The position numbers and the translations under genes are program-made. Of a DNA stretch of 12,256 bases, positions 1 to 7,032 are shown piece after piece. The notes beneath the pieces were generated by a model. The model saw only the letters and a list, made by a program, of their open reading frames with translations. It was not told where the DNA came from and did not search any database. Position 1 is the first letter of the stretch, and each line of letters opens with the position of its first letter. Source of the DNA: Coriobacteriales bacterium (lineage in GTDB: Bacteria > Actinomycetota > Coriobacteriia > Coriobacteriales > UBA8131); contig JAISMZ010000144.1 in the NCBI GenBank assembly GCA_031276475.1, positions 1 to 12,256 of the forward strand, in the 5' to 3' direction.

Positions 1-144
1 CGAGCTGCCCGAACCGCCGCTTGCTGAGGACGCGCCCGCGCTCCCTTTGGTGCCGTCTCCGCAGCCGCCCAGCACGACCGCCCCGCTCAACGCAACGAGC
101 GATGCGGCTGACCATTTAACAAAACTTCTCCTATCCAACGCCAT
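1..144 (-). CDS. Tat-type lipoprotein, N-terminus only (runs off the left edge)
   Basis: Only the first 48 codons are in the window. They begin with ATG at 144, preceded by an excellent ribosome binding site (AAGGAGGTCAGC then ATG). The N-terminus has a twin-arginine motif (R5-R6-S-F-V-K10), a hydrophobic stretch at about 12-25 and a lipobox L-G-G-C with the lipidated Cys at 28. A Gly/Ser/Ala-rich linker follows to the edge. This shows export, probably through Tat, and anchoring to the outer face of the membrane. Such signals occur on flavoprotein reductases, molybdopterin oxidoreductases and solute-binding proteins of anaerobic Actinobacteria, and the visible part cannot distinguish them. 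The gene starts 19 bases after the stop of the D-aminoacylase-like gene on the same strand, so it is probably the fourth gene of the leftward agmatine operon. Confidence 0.75.
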   Translation of the reverse strand, partial: MALDRRSFVKWSAASLVALSGAVVLGGCGDGTKGSAGASSASGGSGSS

Positions 145-163
145 GCTGACCTCCTTGGTCTTG

Positions 164-1513
164 TTAGCCTGCCCGCCCCAGATGGTCACAGACAAGCTGA
201 TTGTCTAACACGCTGATGGTTCCGCCCATCACTATTGCGTGTATTCCCTTACTGAGCGCGTCAACCCGCCCTTTGGGCGCAAAGGCACTCGTATCGCTGA
301 TGGTGTGTGGATCAAAGATCACCAGATCGGCATCGCAGCCCAACTCAAGACGCCCCTTGGCGGGCAATCCCAGACGCTGCGCGGGCAAAAGTGTGATGCG
401 CCTGATGGCGTCGTTAAGGCTCAGTTGACCCTGCTCGCGCACCATCATCCGCAAAAAACGGGGGAAGGTGCCCGTGTCCTGCGGATGTCCCTGGCTCGCG
501 TCGCCGCTGCGATTAACGCCGGCGTCACTGCTTGCCATCATGTAGGGCAACGTAAAGGCCAGCGCCGGCAGATCATCGTTGCCCAGCATAGCGATAACCA
601 CATCGCGTGGTGCCTCGCGACGCAGCTCAAGGTAGGTTTGGCGGTTCAAAGCCTGCCCGCGGTAGCGTCCGCTTGCCGCATGCAGGTCGCTGTAATCGCA
701 ACCCCAACGTTCAACGCATCCCTCCCGAAAAACCTCTGTACCAATATAGGTGGCAAATGCCGTATACATCCCACTGTCACAGGAGATATCGAGCCCCGCG
801 CGAACGGCGGCGTCTATCGCGCTCAGAGCCTCTCGCATCCAACCGAAGCAGAACTGGTAGACCACGTGAGAGATCTGCACCGCCGCCCCCGTCCGACGCT
901 GTATCTCAAAGGCCTCCTCCAGCGCGTCGAGTCCCTCAAGGCCATCGCTGCGCAGATGGATGGAGACGAGCCCTCCGTAATGCGCCACCACCTGCGAAAG
1001 CGCCTGGATCTCTGCCCAGCCCGCTCCCGGCTGATACTCCAAACCAAAAGAAAGCCCCACTGCTCCGCCTTCTAACTCTCCGAGAAGCAGCTCCCCAGCC
1101 TGCGTTATCTGCGCATCGCTTAAGGCCACGTGATCATCGCTCACACCGATACGCTCGCGCAGATCCTTATGGCCGACCAGCTGAAACTGGTTGAGGATAA
1201 ACCCGTCCTGATTGAGCTTTGCCTGCCAGGCGCCCACGTCCAACAGACCAAAGCCACAGTTGCCGTTCAGCACCGACGTAACCCCTTGCAGGTGCAGGAG
1301 CCGCGCTGCCGTATAATCGCCGTCGATATGACCATGGATGTCGATGAACCCGGGGCTTACGCAGCAGCCGCCAGCATCAATACGGTGCCGGGCAGGAAAC
1401 TCCCGCTCGGAGAGGGCGGCTATCCGCCCGCCGCGACAGTAGAGGTTCGCCCGGTAGGGCTGCGTACGCTCAGGGTCGATGAGCTCGCCGCCAACGATGG
1501 CCAGATCATACAT
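164..1513 (-). CDS. D-aminoacylase-type metal-dependent amidohydrolase (N-acyl-D-amino acid deacylase family)
   Basis: A 449-residue protein of the amidohydrolase superfamily, resembling N-acyl-D-amino-acid deacylases. The metal and catalytic positions known for D-aminoacylase are all recognisable: H60-G-H62 (with I63-D64), C86 in G-N-C-G-F, H186 (S-I-H-L-R-S-D), H216 (I-S-H) and D330 (S-S-D-A-G). The family segment H-P-x-x-x-G-T-F-P-R is at 343-351, and the C-terminal beta-sandwich half ends with G-C-D-A-D-L-V-I-F-D-P (392-402). The open frame continues upstream to 1666, but that part lies inside aguB. ATG at 1513 gives the usual family N-terminus (M-Y-D-L-A-I-V-G-G) and overlaps the aguB stop by eight bases (ATGTATGA), which indicates translational coupling. 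It probably works in the cytoplasm. The substrate is unknown. Its place in an agmatine operon suggests a deacylated amine or amino acid, but no residue settles this. Confidence 0.85.
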   Translation of the reverse strand: MYDLAIVGGELIDPERTQPYRANLYCRGGRIAALSEREFPARHRIDAGGCCVSPGFIDIHGHIDGDYTAARLLHLQGVTSVLNGNCGFGLLDVGAWQAKLNQDGFILNQFQLVGHKDLRERIGVSDDHVALSDAQITQAGELLLGELEGGAVGLSFGLEYQPGAGWAEIQALSQVVAHYGGLVSIHLRSDGLEGLDALEEAFEIQRRTGAAVQISHVVYQFCFGWMREALSAIDAAVRAGLDISCDSGMYTAFATYIGTEVFREGCVERWGCDYSDLHAASGRYRGQALNRQTYLELRREAPRDVVIAMLGNDDLPALAFTLPYMMASSDAGVNRSGDASQGHPQDTGTFPRFLRMMVREQGQLSLNDAIRRITLLPAQRLGLPAKGRLELGCDADLVIFDPHTISDTSAFAPKGRVDALSKGIHAIVMGGTISVLDNQLVCDHLGRAG

Positions 1514-2387
1514 CGCTTTTGTCCTCTGGTGTACGACTGAGAAGATCCGCATAGAGATCGGGACGGCGATCCCGAAAAAGCCCCCAGGATCGACGCTTGT
1601 GCCACAACAGATCGAGATCAAAGCTCGCGGTGATAACCGCGCGGCCCTCGCGCGGCGCCTGAGCAACTACCTGCCCGCATTCATCGGCGATAAACGATGA
1701 GCCGTAAAAGGTGATGCTGCCGGTGCCCTGGCACTCGCTACCCACGCGATTGGAGGCAAGCAGCGGCACCATATTTGCGGCGGCATGGCCCTGCATGCAG
1801 GTCTGCCAGTGCGGACGGGAGTCATAATTGGGCTCGAGCGGCTCGGAGCCGATGGCCGTGGGGTATAACAGCAGCTCGGCACCCTTGAGCGCCATGATGC
1901 GCGCCGCCTCGGGAAACCACTGATCCCAGCAGATGCCGCAGCCCAGCCGTCCATAAGGGGTGTCCCAGACCTTAAAGCCCGTATCACCGGGGTCAAAGAA
2001 AAACTTCTCCGCATAACCCGGCCCGTCCGGAATATGACTCTTGCGGTAGGTTCCAATGACAGAGCCGTCTGGGCCCAACAGCACCAGGCTGTTAAAGCAG
2101 GACGGTCCGCTGCGCTCAAACAGGCTCACCGGAATCACGAGGCGCAGTTCGCGCGCCAGTTTTTTCAGGGCGCGCAACGCAGGGTTCTGATCTATAGGCA
2201 GGGCAAGATCAAAGGCGCTGACATCCGCCTGCTGACAGAAGTAGTCGGTCTCAAACAGCTCTTGCAGCAAGACGATCTGCGCCCCCTTCCCGGCGGCCTC
2301 ACGAACCAGTTCGCAGGCGCAACTGATGTTGCTTTCGCGGTCGTGGAGGCTTGGCATCTGCGTGGCGGCTACCGTGACGGTGCGCAT
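1506..2387 (-). CDS. aguB: N-carbamoylputrescine amidase
   Basis: A 293-residue carbon-nitrogen hydrolase (nitrilase superfamily) that hydrolyses N-carbamoylputrescine to putrescine, CO2 and ammonia, the second step of agmatine breakdown. The Glu-Lys-Cys triad is visible: E43 (L-L-Q-E-L-F-E-T), K116 (Y-R-K-S-H-I-P-D-G) and C153 (G-I-C-W-D-Q-W-F-P-E). The segments P-G-Y-x-E-K-F-F-F and P-G-D-T-G-F-K-V-W (about 123-141) are typical of this enzyme rather than of general nitrilases. ATG at 2387 is chosen because it gives the standard N-terminus (M-R-T-V-T-V-A-A-T-Q-M) and follows an AAGGGGGA ribosome site. The longer frame up to 2480 only reads into aguA. The start lies inside the end of aguA (19-base overlap) and the stop overlaps the next gene, so the three genes are almost certainly cotranscribed and coupled. 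Confidence 0.95.
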   Translation of the reverse strand: MRTVTVAATQMPSLHDRESNISCACELVREAAGKGAQIVLLQELFETDYFCQQADVSAFDLALPIDQNPALRALKKLARELRLVIPVSLFERSGPSCFNSLVLLGPDGSVIGTYRKSHIPDGPGYAEKFFFDPGDTGFKVWDTPYGRLGCGICWDQWFPEAARIMALKGAELLLYPTAIGSEPLEPNYDSRPHWQTCMQGHAAANMVPLLASNRVGSECQGTGSITFYGSSFIADECGQVVAQAPREGRAVITASFDLDLLWHKRRSWGLFRDRRPDLYADLLSRTPEDKSDV

Positions 2388-3511
2388 ACAGCATCCCCCT
2401 TCTGCGGCAGCTGTTGAGCCGATGGCGGCGCTTGCTGCGAGAGCGGTAGCGCCTTTTGCGGCAGCTGCTGGGTAATGCAATGGATGTTGCCGCCACCAGC
2501 GATAATCGGCAGACTCTTAACGCCCACAACCTCGCGTTGGGGAAAAAACTCCCGCAGCGTCTGCATCGCCTTTTGGTCGAGGGCCTCAAGCGCCCCGCCA
2601 AACAGTGGCATCACGATGCCCCCGTTAACAAAAACGAAGTTAACGTAGCTGAGAGTCAGCGCAGCACCGTTATGCAGTGTTCGGGGAGGCTGCGGCAGGC
2701 AGATGACCTCTAAGCCGTGCGCAAGAAGCAACTCTCTGTTCTGCGCAAGACGCGAGTAGTTGAGGTCGTCCTGATCGTCTGTCCAAGGCATCAAGACGGT
2801 GGATTCGTCCACAAAACAGCAGATATTATCCACATGCCCGTCGGTCTCATCCCCTTCCAGTCCCCACGGTAGCCAGATCACCGTCTGTACTCCCAGGTAC
2901 TCTTTAAGAATCGCTTCTATCTGCTCCTGACCAAGCGCCGGATTGCGATTGGGATTGAGCAGACATTCGCTGGTGGTGATCAGTGTGCCGCGACCGTTGG
3001 TGTGTATGCTGCCACCCTCCAACACCATGCCGGGGGCCACGGATCGGTAACCCAACAGTTCGCTCAGCCGCCGGGGCAGTTGCTGGTCGAGCAGGAAATC
3101 GGGGTATTTATGCCCCCAGGCGTTAAAGTCCCAGTCCAGCGCCACGCGCTCACCCGTTGCCGTATCGATGACAAACGTAGGGCCTGAATCTCGCATCCAG
3201 CAATCGTCGTGCTCAAGCTCCAAGACGCGCACCTGCGGCCCGCAGAGACGTTGCGCCTCGGGGGCGTTGCCCGCGGTTGCCACCATATCGACCTTCTCAA
3301 AACGTGAGATGCTTTGCGCCACACAGGCAAAGGCCTCGCGAGCGCCTGCAAGTCCGGTACCCCACACCGCCTCTGAGACCGGCCATGCCATCAGCATGCC
3401 CTGATGCGGCTCCCATTCAGCAGGCATCCGATAACGGCAGAACTGCTCCACAAGCAATTCTTGTGATCCCTGCTGACGATGTTTCTCATCTAACCGTGCC
3501 TGTCTTGCCAA
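2369..3511 (-). CDS. aguA: Agmatine deiminase
   Basis: Agmatine deiminase (guanidino-group-modifying family) converts agmatine to N-carbamoylputrescine and ammonia. Family motifs in order: M-P-A-E-W-E-P-H (29-36), W-M-R-D-S-G-P-T (D108), G-G-S-I-H-T-N-G-R-G-T preceded by E165, D-E-T-D-G-H-V-D-N (H226) and G-G-G-N-I-H-C-I-T with the nucleophile C345. Residues are counted from a TTG codon at 3511, which gives 380 residues. The true start is uncertain. A TTG at 3457 follows AGGGA, a GTG lies at 3451, and ATG at 3427 would remove 28 residues and begin at the first conserved motif. Homologues usually end within a few residues after C-I-T-Q-Q. Here about 30 extra residues follow, rich in Gln, Pro and Ala, with Q-Q-L-P-Q-K present twice. 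It is the first gene of the leftward operon. Confidence 0.95.
   Translation of the reverse strand: MARQARLDEKHRQQGSQELLVEQFCRYRMPAEWEPHQGMLMAWPVSEAVWGTGLAGAREAFACVAQSISRFEKVDMVATAGNAPEAQRLCGPQVRVLELEHDDCWMRDSGPTFVIDTATGERVALDWDFNAWGHKYPDFLLDQQLPRRLSELLGYRSVAPGMVLEGGSIHTNGRGTLITTSECLLNPNRNPALGQEQIEAILKEYLGVQTVIWLPWGLEGDETDGHVDNICCFVDESTVLMPWTDDQDDLNYSRLAQNRELLLAHGLEVICLPQPPRTLHNGAALTLSYVNFVFVNGGIVMPLFGGALEALDQKAMQTLREFFPQREVVGVKSLPIIAGGGNIHCITQQLPQKALPLSQQAPPSAQQLPQKGDAVCAPSR
2399..2470. repeat. Imperfect direct repeat within the 3' end of aguA
   Basis: Two 18-base copies at 2399-2416 and 2453-2470 differ at two positions. Each encodes Q-Q-L-P-Q-K on the minus strand (AguA residues 366-371 and 348-353). 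They start 54 bases apart and so keep the frame. The copy nearer the aguB start begins the purine-rich run that serves as the aguB ribosome binding site. Confidence 0.7.
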
Positions 3512-3752
3512 TGCACCCGTCCCGTCAACTCATGCTAAAACTGATAGGGCCTGCGCAAAAGAAGCGCCCTCTCTGGCATCTGTTTTAACGATGTCTGAAG
3601 TGCCGACAGGCGTCAATGCACGAAGCCCAGAAGCAACCAGCAGTTAATTTGGAGTTAACCAACTAGAAATATTCCCTGGGTAAAGTAGAGGGATGGCCTG
3701 GAAAGCGATGCTGTGCAAGCTGGCCAAGACCAATCATAGAAAGGTAGAGGGC
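3512..3752. promoter_or_regulatory. Divergent intergenic region between aguA and the PII/pot operon
   Basis: This stretch separates the leftward agu operon from the rightward PII-pot operon and must hold both promoters unless a start lies further inside a gene. The most AT-rich part, about 3642-3672, is the best place for the rightward promoter, but no -35/-10 pair is convincing. On the minus strand a TTGACG hexamer (3610-3615) is followed only by weak -10 candidates. A bulged inverted repeat (AGGGC...GCCCT around GCGC-AAAAGAA-GCGC) at 3546-3570 could form a hairpin in the aguA leader. The open frame from 3693 that joins PII is not used, because the conserved PII start is at 3753 behind an AGGTAGAGGG ribosome site. 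Confidence 0.5.
3643..3659. promoter_or_regulatory. Candidate operator: GTTAA-N7-TTAAC dyad
   Basis: A perfect inverted repeat with 5-base arms and a 7-base spacer sits in the AT-rich part of the divergent region, about 95 bases before the PII start and about 130 bases before the aguA start. It ends in the palindrome GTTAAC. The position suits a repressor or activator of both operons. No regulator gene is visible in the window, and such a short dyad can arise by chance. Confidence 0.3.
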
Positions 3753-4097
3753 ATGAAAAAGTTACAGATCATACTGCGCCCCGACAAGCTCGAAACGCTC
3801 AAGGAGCTGCTCACGGGGCTCGATGTGGGTGGTATCACCGTGTCAAGCGTCATGGGCTGCGGCATCCAAAAAGGCGATACGGGAGGCGAGATACGAGGAC
3901 TCAAGGTCAGCAACATGAACCTGCTGCCCAAGATACAGGCTGACATTGTCGTGCCGGACGAGGCGGTGGAGGAGTTGCTTCTGACTATCCACGAAAATAT
4001 CTCAACAGGCAGGGTGGGCGACGGCAAGGTTTTTGTCATCGATGTTCAAAACGCTATGCGCATTCGCACCGGCGAGCGCGGCGATAACGCCATCTGA
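3753..4097 (+). CDS. PII-family signalling protein linked to polyamine transport (PotN-like)
   Basis: A 114-residue PII protein, a trimeric cytoplasmic sensor of adenine nucleotides. Conserved parts: M-K-K-L-Q-I-I-L-R-P at the N-terminus, G35-C-G-I-Q39-K-G41 before the T-loop, the nucleotide-binding B-loop T85-G-R-V-G-D-G-K-V-F-V95, and R-I-R-T-G-E-R-G (103-110) near the C-terminus. The T-loop (about 41-58, G-D-T-G-G-E-I-R-G-L-K-V-S) lacks the Tyr51 that is uridylylated in enteric GlnB/GlnK, so it probably is not controlled that way. There is no amtB or glnA next to it, and the next gene is potA. A PII-like protein encoded with potABCD (PotN) has been described in lactobacilli as an energy-state sensor. 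By analogy this one may gate the transporter. ATG 3753 follows AGGTAGAGGG. The longer frame from 3693 adds 20 residues unlike any PII. Its stop is in frame with potA. Confidence 0.9.
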   Translation: MKKLQIILRPDKLETLKELLTGLDVGGITVSSVMGCGIQKGDTGGEIRGLKVSNMNLLPKIQADIVVPDEAVEELLLTIHENISTGRVGDGKVFVIDVQNAMRIRTGERGDNAI

Positions 4098-4202
4098 GGC
4101 GACGTCAATGAGGGCAGCAGAGTCAACGGCAGCTACGAGCCGCCCAGCGCGAACGGCAACGATCGCGCTGGCGATGACGCGAGCACCGAGAAGGGCAGGC
4201 TC
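4098..4202 (+). other. PII-potA spacer: T-poor, open in frame
   Basis: These 105 bases hold only eight T residues. Read in the PII frame they contain no stop, giving 35 sense codons rich in Gly, Asn, Ser, Asp and Glu that lead directly into the potA ATG in the same frame. The potA ribosome site (GAAGGGCAGG) is at its end. It is probably untranslated, but it could be read if the TGA at 4095-4097 were suppressed. Confidence 0.5.
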
Positions 4203-5342
4203 ATGAGTTCGCAGGCAATAGTAGAACTGAAAGGCGTCAACAAGTCCTACGGCGAGAACCACGTGGTCAAGGATCTGAACCTGACCATCAACGAGGGTGA
4301 ATTTTTGTCCGTCCTGGGGCCATCCGGCTGCGGTAAGACCACTACCTTACGAATGATAGCCGGTTTTGAGCAGCAGACAAGCGGCACCATCCTGGTGGAA
4401 GGCGAGCCCGTAGAAGACAAGGAACCTTTTGAGCGCAACGTCAACACGGTGTTTCAGAGCTATGCGCTTTTCCCCCACATGACGGTCTATGAAAACGTGG
4501 CCTTTGGGCTGAAGATGAAGCGAGTCGCCCGCAACGCAATAAAGGAGCGCGTGCAGGAAGCCCTGACCCTGGTGCAGCTGGAAGGCTTTGAGAAGCGCCT
4601 TCCCCTGCAGCTCTCTGGCGGACAAAAGCAGCGGGTGGCCATCGCTCGTGCCATCATCAACCAACCGCGAGTACTTTTGCTCGACGAACCCCTGGGAGCT
4701 TTGGATCTGAAGCTTCGCAAGCAGATGCAGCTGGAACTCAAGCGCCTGCAAAAACGACTGGGTATCACCTTTGTCTATGTGACCCATGATCAGGAAGAAG
4801 CGCTCACGATGAGCGACCGCATCGCTGTGATGCACGAGGGGATACTCGACCAGCTTGATACGCCCAACAGGATTTACGATTTTCCCGCCACGCGCTTCGT
4901 GGCGGATTTTATCGGCGAATCGAATATCTTTGACGGACTTGCCGAACCCCAGGAAGGTGGCACCATCTCAGTCGTCACCGAGACGGGCCGGGTGCTTTGC
5001 CGAGGCACGAGCGGCTTTACGGCAGGCGAGCAGGTTCAGCTTTCGGTGCGCCCCGAGAAACTGCGCTTTGCCCCCGAGCCAAAAGAGGGATTTGAGCTAC
5101 AGGGTACCGTGCGCGAAAATATTTTCGTAGGAACCTTTATCAAAAGCATCCTCCTTCTTTCCAACGGCCAGGAGGTGGCGCTGACGAGCCTTTCCGGCCA
5201 GCCAATCCCCGAGGTAGACGCCTGTTGTTATCTGTTTTGGGAGCCGGAAGACGCCGTCATCCTGCACGCGCATTCCCAAGAGGTCTGGAGCACCATCGCC
5301 AACGTCGATCTGAGCGATTTTACCCCTGAAGCGAGCGCATGA
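4203..5342 (+). CDS. potA: Spermidine/putrescine ABC transporter ATP-binding protein
   Basis: A 379-residue ATPase that powers polyamine import on the cytoplasmic side of the membrane. Visible motifs: Walker A G39-P-S-G-C-G-K-T46, Q-loop Q85 (V-F-Q-S-Y-A-L-F-P-H), signature L-S-G-G-Q (137-141), Walker B V-L-L-L-D161-E162-P, D-loop G-A-L-D and switch H195 (V-T-H-D-Q-E-E-A). The last 130 or so residues form the TOBE-type regulatory domain typical of PotA/MalK-like ATPases (S-V-R-P-E-K near the middle). ATG 4203 follows a GAAGGGCAGG ribosome site, and the start M-S-S-Q-A-I-V-E-L-K-G-V fits the family. The stop overlaps the potB start (ATGA), so the two are coupled. The potB/potC/potD neighbours and E-A-A-type permeases support polyamines over other substrates. 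Confidence 0.96.
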   Translation: MSSQAIVELKGVNKSYGENHVVKDLNLTINEGEFLSVLGPSGCGKTTTLRMIAGFEQQTSGTILVEGEPVEDKEPFERNVNTVFQSYALFPHMTVYENVAFGLKMKRVARNAIKERVQEALTLVQLEGFEKRLPLQLSGGQKQRVAIARAIINQPRVLLLDEPLGALDLKLRKQMQLELKRLQKRLGITFVYVTHDQEEALTMSDRIAVMHEGILDQLDTPNRIYDFPATRFVADFIGESNIFDGLAEPQEGGTISVVTETGRVLCRGTSGFTAGEQVQLSVRPEKLRFAPEPKEGFELQGTVRENIFVGTFIKSILLLSNGQEVALTSLSGQPIPEVDACCYLFWEPEDAVILHAHSQEVWSTIANVDLSDFTPEASA

Positions 5343-6232
5343 TGGCCTCCCGCAGCGCGCCAACATCCCTCAGGAAGCGGATACGCCGCAAGACCCCCCT
5401 GCTGACGATGGTATCGCCGGTAACCGTATGGATGGTCATCCTGATAGCGGTGCCCCTTGCCTACGTCTTACTGATCAGCTTTTGCTCCACTGACGAATCC
5501 CACCACATCGTCTTTGCTTTTTCTGTGCAAAACTATGTCAAGCTCTTTGATCCCACCCTGCTCAGCATCTATGGCAACTCCCTGCTCATCGCCGGACTGT
5601 CCTGCCTGATCAGCATCCTGGTGGGCTATCCCTTCGCCACCATCATGGCAAACAGCAGTCCCTTCAAACGCACGTTGATGATGGCGTTTTTGATGCTCCC
5701 CTTCTGGACCAACTCGCTGATCAGACTCTATGGGTGGCGTTCAATTTTGGGAAGCAACGGTTTCATCAACAGCGTTTTACAGGAACTGGGCCTGATTACG
5801 CAGCCGCTTGAACTGCTTTACAACCACTTTGCGGTAGTTTTGGGTATGGTTTATGTCCTGTTGCCCTTCATGGTGCTTCCCATTTACACGGTGATACTCA
5901 AACTCGACCACAGCCTGCTGGAGGCGGCCAGCGACCTGGGCGCGCGGCCCGCGCGGCGCTTTTTTAAGGTTACGCTGCCGCTCACCTCAAGTGGTATTTT
6001 TGCAGGCTCAATCATGGTGTTCATACCGGCACTCGGCTATTTCTTCGTCTCCAATCTTATGGGCGGCGGCACCACGCAGCTGATAGGCAACGTCATCGCG
6101 CGTCAATTTAAGGAGGCGTTCAACTGGCCCTTTGGTGCGGCGCTTTCCATCATTTTGATCCTGATCACGCTGATTTTGGTGCGTGCCTATACAAAGACCG
6201 GCGGCAAGATGGACGACCTGGGGGCGATGTGA
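5339..6232 (+). CDS. potB: Spermidine/putrescine ABC transporter permease PotB
   Basis: A 297-residue inner-membrane permease, one of the two subunits that form the polyamine channel. A basic N-terminus (K/R-rich, about 12-19) precedes roughly six membrane segments (near 26-48, 80-103, 112-122, 163-185, 219-240 and 266-283). The E-A-A loop that docks on PotA is E195-A-A-S-D-L-G201, followed by T-L-P-L at 212-215. The motif L-P-F-W-T-N-S-L-I-R (120-129) is characteristic of PotB. ATG 5339 overlaps the potA stop as ATGA. A second ATG at 5342 directly follows, so the start is ambiguous by one codon. The gene ends one base into the likely potC start, which suggests coupled translation of the pair. 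Confidence 0.95.
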   Translation: MMASRSAPTSLRKRIRRKTPLLTMVSPVTVWMVILIAVPLAYVLLISFCSTDESHHIVFAFSVQNYVKLFDPTLLSIYGNSLLIAGLSCLISILVGYPFATIMANSSPFKRTLMMAFLMLPFWTNSLIRLYGWRSILGSNGFINSVLQELGLITQPLELLYNHFAVVLGMVYVLLPFMVLPIYTVILKLDHSLLEAASDLGARPARRFFKVTLPLTSSGIFAGSIMVFIPALGYFFVSNLMGGGTTQLIGNVIARQFKEAFNWPFGAALSIILILITLILVRAYTKTGGKMDDLGAM

Positions 6233-7032
6233 TGGCAACGCAGGGACAGACGCCCGGCGCCCGTGTGCGTAACACCGTATTCAGCGCGCTGGTTTACGCA
6301 TTTCTCTACGCGCCGATCGCAGTCATCGTACTGTTCTCATTTAATACCTCGCGGCGCAACATCGTCTTTGAGGGATTCACACTGGATTGGTACGGCGTGA
6401 TGGCGGGAAACACGCAGCTTATAGACTCCCTGGTAAACACGCTGATCGTCGCGAGCTGCTCGACCCTTCTGAGCGTGATAATTGGGTCGTTGGCAGCCAT
6501 CGGCATGTATCGTTACCGCTTTCGTGGTCGCTCAGCCATCGACGCTTTGCTCTACATTCCGGTGGTGATACCCGAGGTGGTGCTTGGCATCGCGCTTTTA
6601 AGCGTGTTCTCGTTTGTCAACATGCCGCTTGGGCTTTTGAGTATGATCATCGCACACGCGACCTTCAGCATACCCTTTGTGGTCTTCACCGTGCGGGCGC
6701 GCCTCTCCGGCTTTGATTCCTCAACCGAGGAAGCCGCCATGGATCTTGGCGCCAATCGACTGCAGGTGTTCAGGCGCATCACCGTGCCCCTCATTGCGCC
6801 GGGCATAGGCGCCGGCGCGATGCTGGCGTTCACTTTGTCCATCGACGACATCATCATCAGCTTCTTCACCACAGGGGCGACCTCCATGACCTTTCCTTTG
6901 AAGGTCATGGAGATGGTGCGCTCCGGCGTCAGCCCCGACGTCTACGCGCTGTCCACGATCATCATACTGGTAACCTTCGCCGTTGTTGTAACGACGCAGG
7001 CCGTTAGATATCGCCGCGAGAAAGGACAGTAG
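6232..7032 (+). CDS. potC: Spermidine/putrescine ABC transporter permease PotC
   Basis: A 266-residue permease, the second channel subunit, with about six hydrophobic segments (near 16-36, 67-93, 104-126, 131-153, 187-208 and 238-258). The E-A-A loop is E167-A-A-M-D-L-G173 with T-V-P-L at 184-187. S-F-N-T-S (36-40) and S-I-D-D-I-I-I-S-F-F (203-212) are typical of PotC. ATG at 6232 shares one base with the potB stop (TGATG) and follows GGGGGCG. The GTG at 6229 is an alternative that adds one residue. It is the most certain partner for potB. The gene is followed by an unusually long 210-base gap before potD. Confidence 0.95.
   Translation: MATQGQTPGARVRNTVFSALVYAFLYAPIAVIVLFSFNTSRRNIVFEGFTLDWYGVMAGNTQLIDSLVNTLIVASCSTLLSVIIGSLAAIGMYRYRFRGRSAIDALLYIPVVIPEVVLGIALLSVFSFVNMPLGLLSMIIAHATFSIPFVVFTVRARLSGFDSSTEEAAMDLGANRLQVFRRITVPLIAPGIGAGAMLAFTLSIDDIIISFFTTGATSMTFPLKVMEMVRSGVSPDVYALSTIIILVTFAVVVTTQAVRYRREKGQ

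Noticed and set aside
239..1075. A plus-strand open frame opposite the D-aminoacylase-like gene
   Set aside because: No recognisable domain; the minus-strand gene has conserved metal-binding motifs and operon overlaps.
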